From Bifidobacterium reuteri DSM 23975 (lineage in GTDB: Bacteria; Actinomycetota; Actinomycetes; Actinomycetales; Bifidobacteriaceae), in the NCBI RefSeq assembly GCF_000741695.1, contig NZ_JGZK01000013.1, positions 62,001 through 126,000 of the forward strand: a DNA stretch of 64,000 bases, in the 5' to 3' direction. The notes under the pieces were generated by a model. The model was not told the origin of the DNA. It saw only the letters and a program-made list of their open reading frames with translations, and searched no databases. Position 1 is the stretch's first letter. The number at the start of each line of letters is the position of its first letter. Shown here piece by piece: positions 13,842-23,558 of the stretch. Position numbers and translations under genes: made by a program.

Positions 13842-14454
13842 CCAATGCGAAGGAATCCAAAAACAGACTCCCAAACAAAAATTGACGCGACTTCTTAATA
13901 AGGAAAAGAAGTCCGCACGAAAAACCCCGCCCCGATTCAACCAACCAAGGACCCACCAGAGAAAACCCCGGCAGGCTCGGAACGGACTGGCAATCAAAAA
14001 ACGACTCTAAAAAGTAGTACAAACACGCTCTTGAGTTCTCAAACCACCACCACACACAAACCGATCCGGAAACCAACCATCAGGAGGAAACCCGAACCGC
14101 TCAGCGGCAGCGAGTAGATAACTTACACGAACACAAGAACAAACGCAAACCGGCATGCGAGAACCACGCCAGAACCGTTGAAACGACTGCGTTCCCCCGG
14201 CGTGTCGAAAACAACGTTTTCGACCCCCGACACCGCCAATATACCGCCGCAAACAACCGAAAACCACCCAACAACCACTCCCCACCGGCGTGTTCCCCAA
14301 CAATTCACCCACACGCAAACCCACGAGCAACAACAACGATTGTGTCACACTCACGCCAATCGACCGATGCACGAGCAAAACACGGCAGAATCGTTGCAGC
14401 ACAGACCACGAAAAAGGCGGCAACCGGAGAAAACCGATTGCCGCCCAGGGATGG
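13842..14454 (-). promoter_or_regulatory. rRNA operon promoter and leader region
   Basis: On the minus strand a promoter with -35 TTGCGT (14143-14148), 17 bp, -10 TAAGTT (14120-14125) faces 16S. A second -10 candidate, TATATT, lies upstream at 14238-14243 with a weak -35. The leader contains GGTTTGAGAACTC (14033-14045), matching the spacer box. A 21-nt inverted repeat with 9-bp arms (GTCGAAAAC/GTTTTCGAC) at 14204-14224 sits between the two promoters. No protein gene is supported here. Confidence 0.7.
14411..14444 (-). terminator. Terminator downstream of oleate hydratase
   Basis: The minus strand reads GGCGGCAATCGG, loop TTTTCT, CCGGTTGCCGCC, then TTTTT. It ends the oleate hydratase transcript before the rRNA promoters. 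Confidence 0.85.
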
Positions 14455-16332
14455 TCAGATGACGTGATACTCGCGTAGCAGGGTGACGATGTCGGTGCCG
14501 TCGAGCTTCTTCAGCACCTTGCCGAGCACAGCCTTTTCGATGAAGTTGAGTTTCATATCGGCCACCGGCTTGCCATCACGCAGTTTGACCGTGGCGTTCA
14601 GCAGGTTGCGCACGTCATAGACACTGCCCCACACCTCCGGCACACCGCGATCGACATCGAGCAGGGTATACACCGCCTCCATGCCGGTGCGCATCGAATA
14701 CTCGGTAGTAAAGATCGTGTCGCGTGGGGTTTCGGCGAACTGACCGAGGAACGCGAAGTTCACGGCGCCATCCGGCACCACGTCCGGACGATCACCGGCG
14801 GCACGTGGCATGAAGAACGCTGTGATGTACGGCATCATGACCGGTACGGTGTTGGCGTGGCTCTTGGCAAGCGCCTCGATCTTGTCGGTCGGCACACCCA
14901 TGTGGTAGAGCCACTCTTCGCAGATCTCCTCACCCGTGCATTCGGTCATCGGCTTCTTGATGTAGTTGCCGGGCTTGTCGGGGAACAGGCCGTACACCCA
15001 CACGCACAGCTGGTCCTTGGGCTGGTCACGGAACTGCTGCTGACGGTTGAGCGTCCAGCTCATCAACCAGTTGGAGTCGGTGACGGTGACGATGCCGCCC
15101 GTCACCACATGACCGGTGAAGGGGTCGCGTTTGCAGATGCGCTTGATATACGGCGGAATCTCCCCGTCAAGCGTGGTGACGGTGGCGCTCATCCATTTGG
15201 TGGCCTGCGGATCGGAGCAGAACTTGTCGGGATGACCGAAGCTGGGATCCTGACGCGCGATATTGCGCCACATATCCCAGCCACCGCCGGGCTTCAGGTC
15301 CGGATTCCAAGCGGCTGGCGAGTGCTGCGAGCCCATGGTGGAGTTCTCCACGCAACCGCCGTTGGTGATGAATACGTAATCGTTCTCGGTCAGATCGATC
15401 GATGACTTCTCGCCCTCATGATCAAGGTCGATGCGTACGGCGAGTTTCTTGGTGGGGCTGGAGTACGGATTGCGCTTGAAGACACCGGAAGTCGCCTGGA
15501 TCTTCAGAATCGTGTCCTGACCGACGCCGGTATGCTCACGCTTCGGCCCATCTCCGCCGCCGATGGCGAATTCGACGTTATCGACCTTGGTGTTGTAGTG
15601 GAATTGCACGCCATGGCTTTCCAAGTACTTGACCATCGGCAGAATCATCGACTCGTACTGGTTGTAGCGGGTGAAACGCAGTGCGGAGAAGTCCGGCAGA
15701 CCGCCGATGTGATGAATGTAGCGCTTGATGTACAGCTTCATCTCGAGCGCAGAGTGCCAGTTCTCGAAAGCGAACATCGTGCGCCAGTACATCCAGAAGT
15801 TGGAGTTCAGCACCTCGTCGTCGAAGAAATCGGTGATCGGCTTGTCATACAATTCCTCGTCAGGCGTGAAGAACAGTTTCATGATCTCTTGCGAGGCCTT
15901 GTCGGACAGCCCGAACTTGCCGTTGGTGCCGGCGTCCTTGCCGAGATCCTTGGTGGCTCGGCATAGGGAGTAGTTCGGATCCTCCTTGTTGAGCCAGTAG
16001 TACTCGTCCAGCACGGAGATGCCTTCGGTCTCGATGGAGGGGATGGATCGGAACAGATCCCACATCACCTCGAAATGGTTGTCCATCTCACGACCGCCGC
16101 GCATCACGTAGCCGAGGCCGGGGATCTCGGCACCATCGCAGGCACCGCCGGGTACCGAATCCTTTTCGAAGATATGGATGTGGTCACCTGGCATCTGACC
16201 GTCGCGCACCAGATAGCACGCCGCAGATAGTGCGGCAAGACCTGTCCCGATGATGTAGGCGGATTTCCGATCGACTCCGGCAGGCTTCTTCGGACGGGCG
16301 AACGCTTCATAATTGCCGTTCGAGTAGTACAT
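14455..16332 (-). CDS. ohyA: Oleate hydratase (myosin-cross-reactive antigen family)
   Basis: FAD-dependent enzyme that adds water to the double bond of unsaturated fatty acids such as oleate, giving 10-hydroxystearate; in bifidobacteria it is linked to tolerance of free fatty acids. The start at ATG 16332 (MYYSNGNYEAFARPKK, 625 aa) has an excellent AAAGGAGGAG ribosome-binding site; 13 upstream codons of the frame are rejected. The N-terminal dinucleotide fold is AYIIGTGLAALSAACYL, followed by IFEKDSVPGGACDG and GYVMRGGREMDNHFE, all hallmarks of the family. Length is typical. It is monocistronic, with its own terminator. Inverted repeats in the promoter region suggest regulation. Confidence 0.96.
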   Translation of the reverse strand: MYYSNGNYEAFARPKKPAGVDRKSAYIIGTGLAALSAACYLVRDGQMPGDHIHIFEKDSVPGGACDGAEIPGLGYVMRGGREMDNHFEVMWDLFRSIPSIETEGISVLDEYYWLNKEDPNYSLCRATKDLGKDAGTNGKFGLSDKASQEIMKLFFTPDEELYDKPITDFFDDEVLNSNFWMYWRTMFAFENWHSALEMKLYIKRYIHHIGGLPDFSALRFTRYNQYESMILPMVKYLESHGVQFHYNTKVDNVEFAIGGGDGPKREHTGVGQDTILKIQATSGVFKRNPYSSPTKKLAVRIDLDHEGEKSSIDLTENDYVFITNGGCVENSTMGSQHSPAAWNPDLKPGGGWDMWRNIARQDPSFGHPDKFCSDPQATKWMSATVTTLDGEIPPYIKRICKRDPFTGHVVTGGIVTVTDSNWLMSWTLNRQQQFRDQPKDQLCVWVYGLFPDKPGNYIKKPMTECTGEEICEEWLYHMGVPTDKIEALAKSHANTVPVMMPYITAFFMPRAAGDRPDVVPDGAVNFAFLGQFAETPRDTIFTTEYSMRTGMEAVYTLLDVDRGVPEVWGSVYDVRNLLNATVKLRDGKPVADMKLNFIEKAVLGKVLKKLDGTDIVTLLREYHVI

Positions 16333-16356
16333 GATGCTCCTCCTTTGGAGAGTGTG

Positions 16357-16393
16357 TTGACATTCCGTCAACTTCTTGTATAGACATATTGTC
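16357..16393 (-). promoter_or_regulatory. Oleate hydratase promoter region with two inverted repeats
   Basis: TTGAC-ATTCC-GTCAA lies at 16357-16371 and GACA-TAT-TGTC at 16383-16393. A -10-like TATACA on the minus strand (16377-16382) lies between them, with a weak -35 (GGCAAA) 17 bp upstream. The repeats flank the predicted start of transcription and could be repressor sites. Confidence 0.4.
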
Positions 16394-16450
16394 GCATTAT
16401 TTGCCGATTCGCTATAGGCAACTGTCGGCGTTGTGTGGGATTTCAGAAAA

Positions 16451-16472
16451 CTCCCCTGATACGAGGGGAGTC
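16451..16472 (-). terminator. Terminator downstream of the aldo/keto reductase
   Basis: The minus strand reads ACTCCCC, loop TCGTATCA, GGGGAG, then TTTTCTG. Its stem resembles the right-hand hairpin of the dispersed repeat family. Confidence 0.7.
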
Positions 16473-16478
16473 AATGGA

Positions 16479-17363
16479 TCAGATGTTGCCGCGCACGTGC
16501 TGGTCGGCCCATGACTGGGAGTGCGTGAACGTGGCCGGGTTGGCGCTGACGTTGGCATGCGGATCATCAAGCGCGTCGATGGCTGCGAGCTCGGCATCAG
16601 TCAGGTCAAAAGCGGCACTGGCCAGATTCATCTTCATGCGATCCACATGCTTGGACTTCGGAATGACGATACGGCCCTCCTGGGTATGCCAACGCAACAC
16701 CACCTGCGCCGGCGTGACGCCATGTGCCTTGGCAGACGCAATCACAGGAGCAGATTCGATGTCCTTGCCGTGGCCCAGTGGGCTGTATGCCTCGGTGACA
16801 ATGCCATGAGCCTTGCAGTACTTGAGATTGCCCGGCTGGGAATAACGCGGATGCACCTCAAGCTGGTTGACCGCGGGCGCCTCGCCGGAATCCTCGATAA
16901 TGCCGCGCAGATGCTCAGGCAGGAAATTGCTGACACCCGGCACCCGAATCACGCCTTCATCGCGCAGTCTGAGCAACGCTCGCCATGTCTCCTTGTAGAA
17001 ACCGGCTGCGGGGAAGGGCCAGTGAATCAGATACATGTCGACGACATCCACCTTCAGTTTGCGGCGGGATTCCTCGAACGCCACCATGGCGGAGTCGTAG
17101 CCTTGATCGCAGTTGCGCAGCTTGGTGGTCACCCATACTTTGCCGGCCATGCCAGTGGCCTTGAGCGCATCGCCCACCTGCTCCTCGTTGTAATAGGCGG
17201 CGGCGGTGTCGATGTGGCGGTATCCGATCTCCAGTGCCTCCTCGACCGCCCGCTGGGTATCCTCGGGAGGAATCTGGAATGTACCGAATCCGATCTGGGG
17301 AATCACAGAATGCGCCTTGTCGTTCAACGTCAGTTCGGGGGAAACCAGTTGCTGTTCGCTCAT
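16479..17363 (-). CDS. Aldo/keto reductase
   Basis: NADPH-dependent aldehyde/ketone reductase of the 2,5-diketo-gluconate reductase group (294 aa). ATG 17363 (MSEQQLVSPELTLND) is preceded by GAAAGGA; the first 13 codons of the longer frame lack such a site. The AKR barrel signatures are GYRHIDTAAAYYNEEQVG (catalytic Asp and Tyr), WVTTKLRN (catalytic Lys), DMYLIHWPFP (catalytic His), PRYSQPG and IVIPKSKHVDRMKMN (phosphate-binding loop of the cofactor). Substrate is not predictable. It is followed by its own terminator and lies upstream of oleate hydratase in the same direction, but probably is not co-transcribed with it. Confidence 0.93.
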   Translation of the reverse strand: MSEQQLVSPELTLNDKAHSVIPQIGFGTFQIPPEDTQRAVEEALEIGYRHIDTAAAYYNEEQVGDALKATGMAGKVWVTTKLRNCDQGYDSAMVAFEESRRKLKVDVVDMYLIHWPFPAAGFYKETWRALLRLRDEGVIRVPGVSNFLPEHLRGIIEDSGEAPAVNQLEVHPRYSQPGNLKYCKAHGIVTEAYSPLGHGKDIESAPVIASAKAHGVTPAQVVLRWHTQEGRIVIPKSKHVDRMKMNLASAAFDLTDAELAAIDALDDPHANVSANPATFTHSQSWADQHVRGNI

Positions 17364-17474
17364 GACGATCCTTTCGCTATGGAAACGGATTTCCGCCTTC
17401 ATGCTACTCCTGCGGTGCTCCGCTGCCGCCCTTGCCCACGCCTATTTCGTCATTCGCTTTCGGCTTGTCCTCGA

Positions 17475-17927
17475 CTAACGGAGCGGGTGAGCGGAATGGA
17501 CGGGTTGGGCATCGTGAACCGGATGGACGGGGTGATTCACGAGGTCGCGTTCAATCCATGCCATGACGAGGTCGGCGAGACGGTCCACCTCGTCGTCGGT
17601 CAATGTGCGTCCTTGAGGAATGCGATGCCACTTCTCGATGCACCCACGGCAGCAGGTGGCCGTGGCATGCTGCGCGGTGAATACCGGATGGCCGCGCCAT
17701 GGCGTCTGTCTGCCGTCGTTCTTCGGCTCTGCCGCACCGACCCGGTCGCGCAGCATCTCATGTGCATGGCGATTGATGACCACCTTGCCCTTGTCGCGCG
17801 CATAGGCGCGGTCCTTGTCGCTCAATATGAACTTGGCGCGAAACTTCGAATGAGATAACCGTCCCAAGGTTTCCGCTATCCAGCGTTGCTCTTCGTGCTC
17901 CGCACCGTGCTGTTCTGCATCGTCCAC
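17475..17927 (-). CDS. DUF4186 family protein
   Basis: Small soluble protein (150 aa) of unknown function. The family pattern is clear: LGRLSHSKFRAKFILSD, KVVINRHAHEMLRDR, KNDGRQTPWRGHPVF and AQHATATCCRGCIEKWHRIP. The Cys-Cys-x-x-Cys cluster with nearby His residues looks like a metal site. The C-terminal 20 residues are a His/Pro/Val repeat (HPVHPVHDAQPVHSAHP). The start at 17927 has only a weak ribosome-binding site. It lies alone, with a repeat copy upstream. Confidence 0.85.
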   Translation of the reverse strand: MDDAEQHGAEHEEQRWIAETLGRLSHSKFRAKFILSDKDRAYARDKGKVVINRHAHEMLRDRVGAAEPKNDGRQTPWRGHPVFTAQHATATCCRGCIEKWHRIPQGRTLTDDEVDRLADLVMAWIERDLVNHPVHPVHDAQPVHSAHPLR

Positions 17928-17954
17928 AGTTCTATATGGTAGTGGCTTGTTTTG

Positions 17955-18059
17955 CTAATAATTGAGCACTGCATCTTCTGTCTCTCCCCCAGTCAGCTTC
18001 GCTGACAGCCCCCTCATCAGAGGGGGCCGAAGTACCACCTCTGTTTGTTTCACGGCAAC
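17955..18059 (+). repeat. Dispersed intergenic repeat, copy 2 (about 105 bp)
   Basis: CTAATAATTGAGCACTGCAT through TTTCACGGCAAC, aligning end to end with 7321-7420. The two palindromic cores show compensating changes (CAGCTTCGCTG here, CGGCTTCGCCG in copy 1; CCCCCTCATCAGAGGGGG here), which points to selection on the stem-loops. Confidence 0.8.
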
Positions 18060-18119
18060 GCAGGGTCCAATGCCACTTAGACAATTGCGAGACAGATCAG
18101 TAGTACCCGCAACTTACCC

Positions 18120-21100
18120 TCAGGCGGCAGGCAAACAGCTCGGACCGAACAGAATCTTAATCTCCGCGAACAGAGAGGTATCTCGTTTCACACGGAATCG
18201 ATCACCGAACGTCAGCACTCGAGCATTGCCCTTATCGTCCATGATTGCAAGATGCACTTCGCTATAACCGGGATGGCTGGCGAGCACCTGACCGAGACGC
18301 GACATGCGATCACGCTCCAAAGCCGCAATCGGCAATGTGATCAACAGGGGGCGCTCATCCTCGGCCTCCAAAGTCGGCACCTGCATTTCCGTAGCTCTCA
18401 GTGACACCGTTTCGTCACGAAGTTCGACCTGGCCGCGAATCTGCACCACGGCGTCGACGGCAAGTTCCGAAGCCGCTGCCTCATATACCTTGCCGAAGAA
18501 CATGCATTGAATCGAGCTTTCCATGTCCTCGATGGTCACGATGGCCCAGGGGTTGCCTTTCTTGGAGACACGCCGATCAACGCCGGTCACGAGGCCGGCG
18601 AGGGTGACCTGCTGGCCGTCGGGCATGGTTTTGGCGCGGTCGATGAGATGCGCGATGGACATCTCGCGCAGGGACGCCAATATCGACTGCATGCCAGAGA
18701 GCGGGTGGTCGGACACGTACAGGCCGAGCATCTCGCGTTCGAAGTTGAGTTTGGTCTTCTTGTCCCATTCCTCGACGTCCGGCACCGTGACGGAGGCATC
18801 ACCCATGGCCTCCGCTCCCCCGTCCTCGGTGTCGGCGAACAGGTCGAACTGGCCTTCCGCCTGCTTGCGTTTCAGGCTCACCACCGAATCGATGGCCGCT
18901 TCATGCACCGTGAACAACGCCCGACGATTCGGGTCGATGGAGTCGAAAGCGCCGGCTTTGATCAGGGATTCGACCAGGCGCTTGTTCAGCGCGGTCAACG
19001 GCACTCGACGGATGAAATCCATGAAGTTCACGAACCTGCCGCGCGGGCCTTCACGTTCGGCGATGATATCGGCCACCGCCTTCTCTCCCACGTTGCGGAT
19101 TGCACCGAGGCCGAATCGCACGACGTCGCCGACTGCGGAATACTCGTATACCGATTCATTGACGTCCGGGGAGAGCACCTGGATGCCCATGCGACGAGCC
19201 TCGCCCAGATAGAGGGCGGTCTTGTCCTTGTTGGTGGCCGCGCCCTGCAGGAGGGCGGCCATGAACTCGACCGGATAATGGGTCTTGAGATACGCGGTCC
19301 AATACGAAATCAGACCGTAGGCGGCGGAATGCGCCTTGTTGAACGCGTATCCGGAGAACGGGACCAGAATGTCCCATACCGCGTTGGCGGCTTCCTCGGA
19401 GTAGCCGTGTTCCTTCATGCCGGCGAAGAACGGTACCTTCTCCTTGGCCAGCACCTCCGGCTTCTTCTTGCCCATCGCTCGGCGCAGCACGTCGGCCTTG
19501 CCGAGGGAGTAGCCGGCCAGGATACGCGCGGCTGACTGCACCTGCTCCTGGTAGATGATCAGGCCGTACGTCTCATCGAGCACCTGCTTGAGCGGTTCCT
19601 CAAGCTCGGGATGAATAGGCGTGATCTTCTGCAGACCGTTCTTGCGCTTGGCGTAGTTGGTGTGCGAATCCATCGACATCGGGCCCGGACGGTACAGGGC
19701 AATCAATGCGGAGATGTCGTTGAAATTGTCAGGCCGCAGGGTCTTGAGCAACGAGCGCATGCCGTCGGAATCAAGCTGGAACACGCCCAGCGTGTCGCCT
19801 CGCGAAAGAAGCTGGTAGGTTTCCTTGTCGTCCAGTGGGATCTTCGTGTAATCAATGGCAGGCTTGCCGTTCGCCTCGATGTTCCTCAACGTGTCATGGA
19901 TCACCGTCAAGTTGGACAGGCCCAGGAAGTCCATCTTCACCAGACCCAGCGTCTCGCACGTATGGTACTCGAACGTGGTGGTGATGGTGCCGTCGGTGCG
20001 CTCCAGCAGGGGCGACGTGTCCGTGATCGGCGCGCTGCCCATGATCGTCGCGCACGCATGCACGCCGGTCTGGCGGATCAGGCCCTCGATGCCCTTCGCC
20101 TCGTCGGTGATGCGCCGCGCATCCGGGTCGGACTCGTACATCTCGCGGAACTCGCGGGCCTCGGCGTACCGTTTCGCCGTGGGATCGAAGATGTCGTGCA
20201 GGCTGATGTCCTTGCCGCCGGTCGCGGCAGGAGGCAGCGCCTTGGTGACTTTCTCGCCCACCGAGAATTCGTAGCCCATGATGCGGGCGGAGTCCTTCAA
20301 CGCCTGCTTGGTCTTGATGGTGCCGTAGATCACGCACTGCGCCACCTTGTCGGTGCCGTACTTCTCACCGCAGTACTCGATCACGCGGGCGCGCCCCTCC
20401 GGGTCGAAGTCCACGTCGATATCCGGCAGGGAGACGCGCTCCGGGTTCAGGAACCTCTCGAAAATCAGACCGTGCTGCAACGGATCCAACTCGGTGATGC
20501 CCATCGCGTAGGCCACCATGGCGCCTGCCGCCGAACCACGGCCCGGCCCCACCATGATGCCGTGGTCCTTGGCCCACTGGATGTAGTCGGCCACGACGAG
20601 GAAGTAGCCGCAGAACTGCATCTGGCAAATCACGCCGCACTCATAGTCGGCCTGTTTGAGCACCTCCAGCGGCGGATGGCCGTCATACCGCTTTTCGAGG
20701 CCTTCCTCCACCTTCTTCAAGAACAGGCTGGTCTCATCCCAGCCTTCCGGGCATTCGAAGCGTGGCATGAACGCGCCGTCCTCGTGATCGTCGAACATCA
20801 CGTTGCAGCGTTCCGCGATGCGCAGCGTATTGTCGCATGCTTCCGGGAATTCCTTGAACAGCTCGCGCATCTCCTCCGCCGTCTTGATGTAATAACCCGT
20901 ACCGTCGAATTTGAATCGGTCGGGGTCATCCAATCGTGAACCGGAGTTGATGCACAGCATGGCGTCCTGTGCACCCGCGTCTTCGGCATGCACGTAATGC
21001 GAATCGTTGGTGGCCAGCAGCGGTGCGTTCAGCCTCTTCGCGATGTCGAGCAGGTCCCGGGTCACCTGCGTCTCGATCTTCAGGCCATGATCCATCAACT

Positions 21101-21686
21101 CGATAAAGAAATTATCCCTGCCGAAGATGTCCTGCATCTCACCTGCCGCACGCAGCGCCTCATCGAACTGTCCCAGTCGCAGACGAGTCTGGATTATGCC
21201 CGAGGGGCAGCCGGAGGACGCGATTACACCCTTGGAGTAGGTGGAGAGCACCTCCTTGTCCATACGCGGATAGCGTTGGACGCGACCTTCAAGGTTCGCC
21301 TCGGAACTGGCTTTGATCAGATTGACCAGACCCTCGTCATTTTCGGCCCACATCGTCATATGAGTAATCAGACCGCCGCCAGAGACGTCATCGCGGCGCT
21401 GGGCTTCCGTGCCCCAGTGCACGCGCGACTTGTCCTGACGAGCGGTTTCCGGCGTGACATACGCCTCGATGCCGATGATCGGCTTGACTCCATTGGACAC
21501 GCAGTTGGTGTACATCTCGTAGGCGCCATGCATGTTGCCATGGTCGGTGATGGCGACGGCCGGCATGCCCAACTCGGCGACGCGCTTCGCCAATGCGGGA
21601 ATCTTCGAGGCACCGTCCAGCAGCGAATAGTGCGTGTGATTATGCAGATGTACGAAGTTCCCGGTTTCAGCCATGAGGTCAACCAT
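18120..21686 (-). CDS. dnaE: DNA polymerase III alpha subunit
   Basis: Replicative C-family DNA polymerase (1188 aa, full length). The N-terminal PHP domain keeps the metal ligands needed for intrinsic 3'-5' proofreading (HLHNHTHYSLLDG, ITDHGNMHG, GIEAYVTPE, SSGCPSGI, TNDSHYVH). The polymerase core has LPDIDVDFDPEGRARVIEY with catalytic Asp424 and Asp426 and KMDFLGLSNL with Asp586. Fingers, a tandem HhH and a C-terminal OB fold follow. ATG 21686 or the in-frame ATG at 21674 could be the start; TAAGGT lies just upstream of the first. The shortened DnaE paralogue (21769-23484) lies 82 bp upstream in the same direction, and a diverged copy of the region before this gene recurs at 26144-26186. 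Confidence 0.97.
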   Translation of the reverse strand: MVDLMAETGNFVHLHNHTHYSLLDGASKIPALAKRVAELGMPAVAITDHGNMHGAYEMYTNCVSNGVKPIIGIEAYVTPETARQDKSRVHWGTEAQRRDDVSGGGLITHMTMWAENDEGLVNLIKASSEANLEGRVQRYPRMDKEVLSTYSKGVIASSGCPSGIIQTRLRLGQFDEALRAAGEMQDIFGRDNFFIELMDHGLKIETQVTRDLLDIAKRLNAPLLATNDSHYVHAEDAGAQDAMLCINSGSRLDDPDRFKFDGTGYYIKTAEEMRELFKEFPEACDNTLRIAERCNVMFDDHEDGAFMPRFECPEGWDETSLFLKKVEEGLEKRYDGHPPLEVLKQADYECGVICQMQFCGYFLVVADYIQWAKDHGIMVGPGRGSAAGAMVAYAMGITELDPLQHGLIFERFLNPERVSLPDIDVDFDPEGRARVIEYCGEKYGTDKVAQCVIYGTIKTKQALKDSARIMGYEFSVGEKVTKALPPAATGGKDISLHDIFDPTAKRYAEAREFREMYESDPDARRITDEAKGIEGLIRQTGVHACATIMGSAPITDTSPLLERTDGTITTTFEYHTCETLGLVKMDFLGLSNLTVIHDTLRNIEANGKPAIDYTKIPLDDKETYQLLSRGDTLGVFQLDSDGMRSLLKTLRPDNFNDISALIALYRPGPMSMDSHTNYAKRKNGLQKITPIHPELEEPLKQVLDETYGLIIYQEQVQSAARILAGYSLGKADVLRRAMGKKKPEVLAKEKVPFFAGMKEHGYSEEAANAVWDILVPFSGYAFNKAHSAAYGLISYWTAYLKTHYPVEFMAALLQGAATNKDKTALYLGEARRMGIQVLSPDVNESVYEYSAVGDVVRFGLGAIRNVGEKAVADIIAEREGPRGRFVNFMDFIRRVPLTALNKRLVESLIKAGAFDSIDPNRRALFTVHEAAIDSVVSLKRKQAEGQFDLFADTEDGGAEAMGDASVTVPDVEEWDKKTKLNFEREMLGLYVSDHPLSGMQSILASLREMSIAHLIDRAKTMPDGQQVTLAGLVTGVDRRVSKKGNPWAIVTIEDMESSIQCMFFGKVYEAAASELAVDAVVQIRGQVELRDETVSLRATEMQVPTLEAEDERPLLITLPIAALERDRMSRLGQVLASHPGYSEVHLAIMDDKGNARVLTFGDRFRVKRDTSLFAEIKILFGPSCLPAA

Positions 21687-21691
21687 ACCTT

Positions 21692-21735
21692 AGAGTCTTG
21701 TCGGCTATGGATATGTCCTGATTCCCCGCGCAGGA
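21692..21735 (+). repeat. Diverged direct repeat, left copy (dnaE leader)
   Basis: About 43 bp, roughly 80 percent identical to 26143-26186: both read (with changes) CTTGTCNGNTANGGATATG, NCCTGATTCCNCGCGC in the same orientation. The two copies bound the accessory island upstream of dnaE. Confidence 0.55.
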
Positions 21736-21768
21736 ACAATATGCGTCAGCGGGCAATGCTTTTGCGGA

Positions 21769-23484
21769 TCAAAATAAGGTGTCGAACTGTCGTTTATTCT
21801 TGCTGCGCGCTAAAGCAGTGGATCCCAAGATGTTCACTCTCGGCAGCCCCAGTTCCGTACATGTGTGCGAATCGAATGCGACGGCAACGGTTCCATCCAC
21901 TTGTTGGATGAGGGATGTGAATTCCGACAGAGGGCGGGCACTGAGCACGATGGACCCTTCACGGACGAATCGCCTCTGCGGGAATTGTGCTATGCGATCC
22001 TCTACATCCCTGAGTCGTTCATCGTGCATCCAGTCGCCGATTGCCTCCGCACCGGAGGATACATCATGCTGTTGTCCGAGTGCGCCGGACACCGCTCTGA
22101 TGGCTTTCGCCAACCCGTACTTCACGTACTCCACTGTGGGTGCCACATGGCCCTCCTCCCCGTATCGTTCGCGCATCACCTTCAACGCGAGCGGGGCTAT
22201 CCCCGATTCGCCGCGCAGCGTCACCACAGGGAATTTCGGATTCCTCCCATTGATGAAACGGCCCGCCGACATGCCAAGCTCCATCGGGTTCGTTTGAGTG
22301 ATGCCCAATGCATGGCACACGAGACTGGCCCTTGCTCTTCCTTCACTGTCGGCGAACACGTAACCCGATTCCTCAAGTTGTTGCTTCATGTCCGCGACCG
22401 CCAGCAGATACTCCTCCGCATGCACAAGTCCGAGTGCGTACAGTTCCTGCTCCATACGTTTCCTGATATCATCGGTCATCGCACCATGCAGACGGTCCAC
22501 CCCGGCCTCGACCATCCGACGTAGAGCACTGGCTGCAGATTCTTCCGGACCATAATTATGGGTCGGCATCAACGAACCTTCAGCTTGAGGATGAAAACCG
22601 GCCCGGCATCGTTCGGCGATAAGCAACGTATTGTCACATGCCTCAGGAATGTCCGCGAACAGACTTCTCATCTCATGTCCGGACAGTAGGTGATACCTTT
22701 CTCCGGCAAGTCGGAATCGAGATGGATTGTTCCAACTGTCACCGTATTCGATGCACATGCGCATCTCCTGAGCTATCCGGGCCGCAGGACTCGCATAATG
22801 CACGTCTGCGGTCGCCACTATGGGAGCATCGAGTTTGCGGGCAATTTCAAGCAGACCGGACCGCACCCGCCGTTCCATCTCCAGTCCGTGATCCATGATT
22901 TCAACGAAGAAACTCCCCCGTCCGAAGATGTCCTGAAGATCGCCTGCCATACGGAGGGCGTCGTCGAATTGCCCCAGCCGCAATCTCGTCTGAATCGCCC
23001 CCGACGGACAACCAGAGCCGCAGATCAGGCCTGCGGCATACCGTGACAACAGTTCACGATCCATTCGTGGATATCGTCCGACTCTGCCTTCAAGATTCGC
23101 GGCGGATGACATCGAGAACATGTTTCCCAGCCCTTCGTCCGTTTCCGCCCACAAACTCAGATGGGTGAACCTTCCATTCCCTCCGACATCATCGGGATTC
23201 CGACGCCGGCGCGGAGTCGGATCCCATGAGACTGGTGACGTATCACGCCGATCAGTTTCGGGGGTGACGTATGCCTCCAATCCGAGTACCGGCTGTATCC
23301 CTGTCTGTCGGCAGGTCTTCCAGAAGTCGAACAGTCCGTTCACCACACCGTGATCGGTTAATCCGATAGCGGGCTGCCCCATGTCCACTGCCGTCTGGAC
23401 CAATTCGCTGATGGATGAACCCCCGTCAATCATCGAGAATGAACTGTGCACATGCAGATGCACGAAACCATCACCGCTCGTCAT
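21769..23484 (-). CDS. Shortened DnaE-like protein: intact PHP nuclease site, inactive polymerase core
   Basis: Paralogue of the N-terminal half of DnaE (571 aa against 1188). ATG 23484 (MTSGDGFVHLHVHSSF) has GGAAAGGAC upstream. All expected PHP metal ligands are kept: His11, His13, Asp20, His45, Glu70, His108, Cys159, Asp227 and His229, in the same contexts as DnaE (LTDHG, GLEAYVTPE, GSGCPSG, TADVHYA). The polymerase aspartates are gone: the DIDVDFD motif aligns with FPVVTLRGES (Thr422 and Arg424 in the catalytic places), and KMDFLG aligns with PRVNILG (Asn551). The protein stops just after that point, without fingers, HhH or OB fold. It probably acts as a nuclease or phosphoesterase, or as a DnaE-like decoy; that is inference. 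The neighbouring divergent WYL regulator may control it. Confidence 0.88.
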   Translation of the reverse strand: MTSGDGFVHLHVHSSFSMIDGGSSISELVQTAVDMGQPAIGLTDHGVVNGLFDFWKTCRQTGIQPVLGLEAYVTPETDRRDTSPVSWDPTPRRRRNPDDVGGNGRFTHLSLWAETDEGLGNMFSMSSAANLEGRVGRYPRMDRELLSRYAAGLICGSGCPSGAIQTRLRLGQFDDALRMAGDLQDIFGRGSFFVEIMDHGLEMERRVRSGLLEIARKLDAPIVATADVHYASPAARIAQEMRMCIEYGDSWNNPSRFRLAGERYHLLSGHEMRSLFADIPEACDNTLLIAERCRAGFHPQAEGSLMPTHNYGPEESAASALRRMVEAGVDRLHGAMTDDIRKRMEQELYALGLVHAEEYLLAVADMKQQLEESGYVFADSEGRARASLVCHALGITQTNPMELGMSAGRFINGRNPKFPVVTLRGESGIAPLALKVMRERYGEEGHVAPTVEYVKYGLAKAIRAVSGALGQQHDVSSGAEAIGDWMHDERLRDVEDRIAQFPQRRFVREGSIVLSARPLSEFTSLIQQVDGTVAVAFDSHTCTELGLPRVNILGSTALARSKNKRQFDTLF

Positions 23485-23540
23485 TAATGTCCTTTCCGGA
23501 AAATGTATCGTATGCCGATCATCACATCTCGACGAGAAGA

Positions 23541-23558
23541 ACAGTACATATCTACTGT
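23541..23558. promoter_or_regulatory. Inverted repeat in the dnaE-like / WYL regulator intergenic region
   Basis: ACAGTA-CATATC-TACTGT is an exact 6-bp-arm dyad. On the minus strand a consensus -35 TTGACA (23559-23564) directly abuts it, so a bound protein would cover the promoter of the dnaE-like gene. It is a candidate operator for the divergent WYL regulator. Confidence 0.5.
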
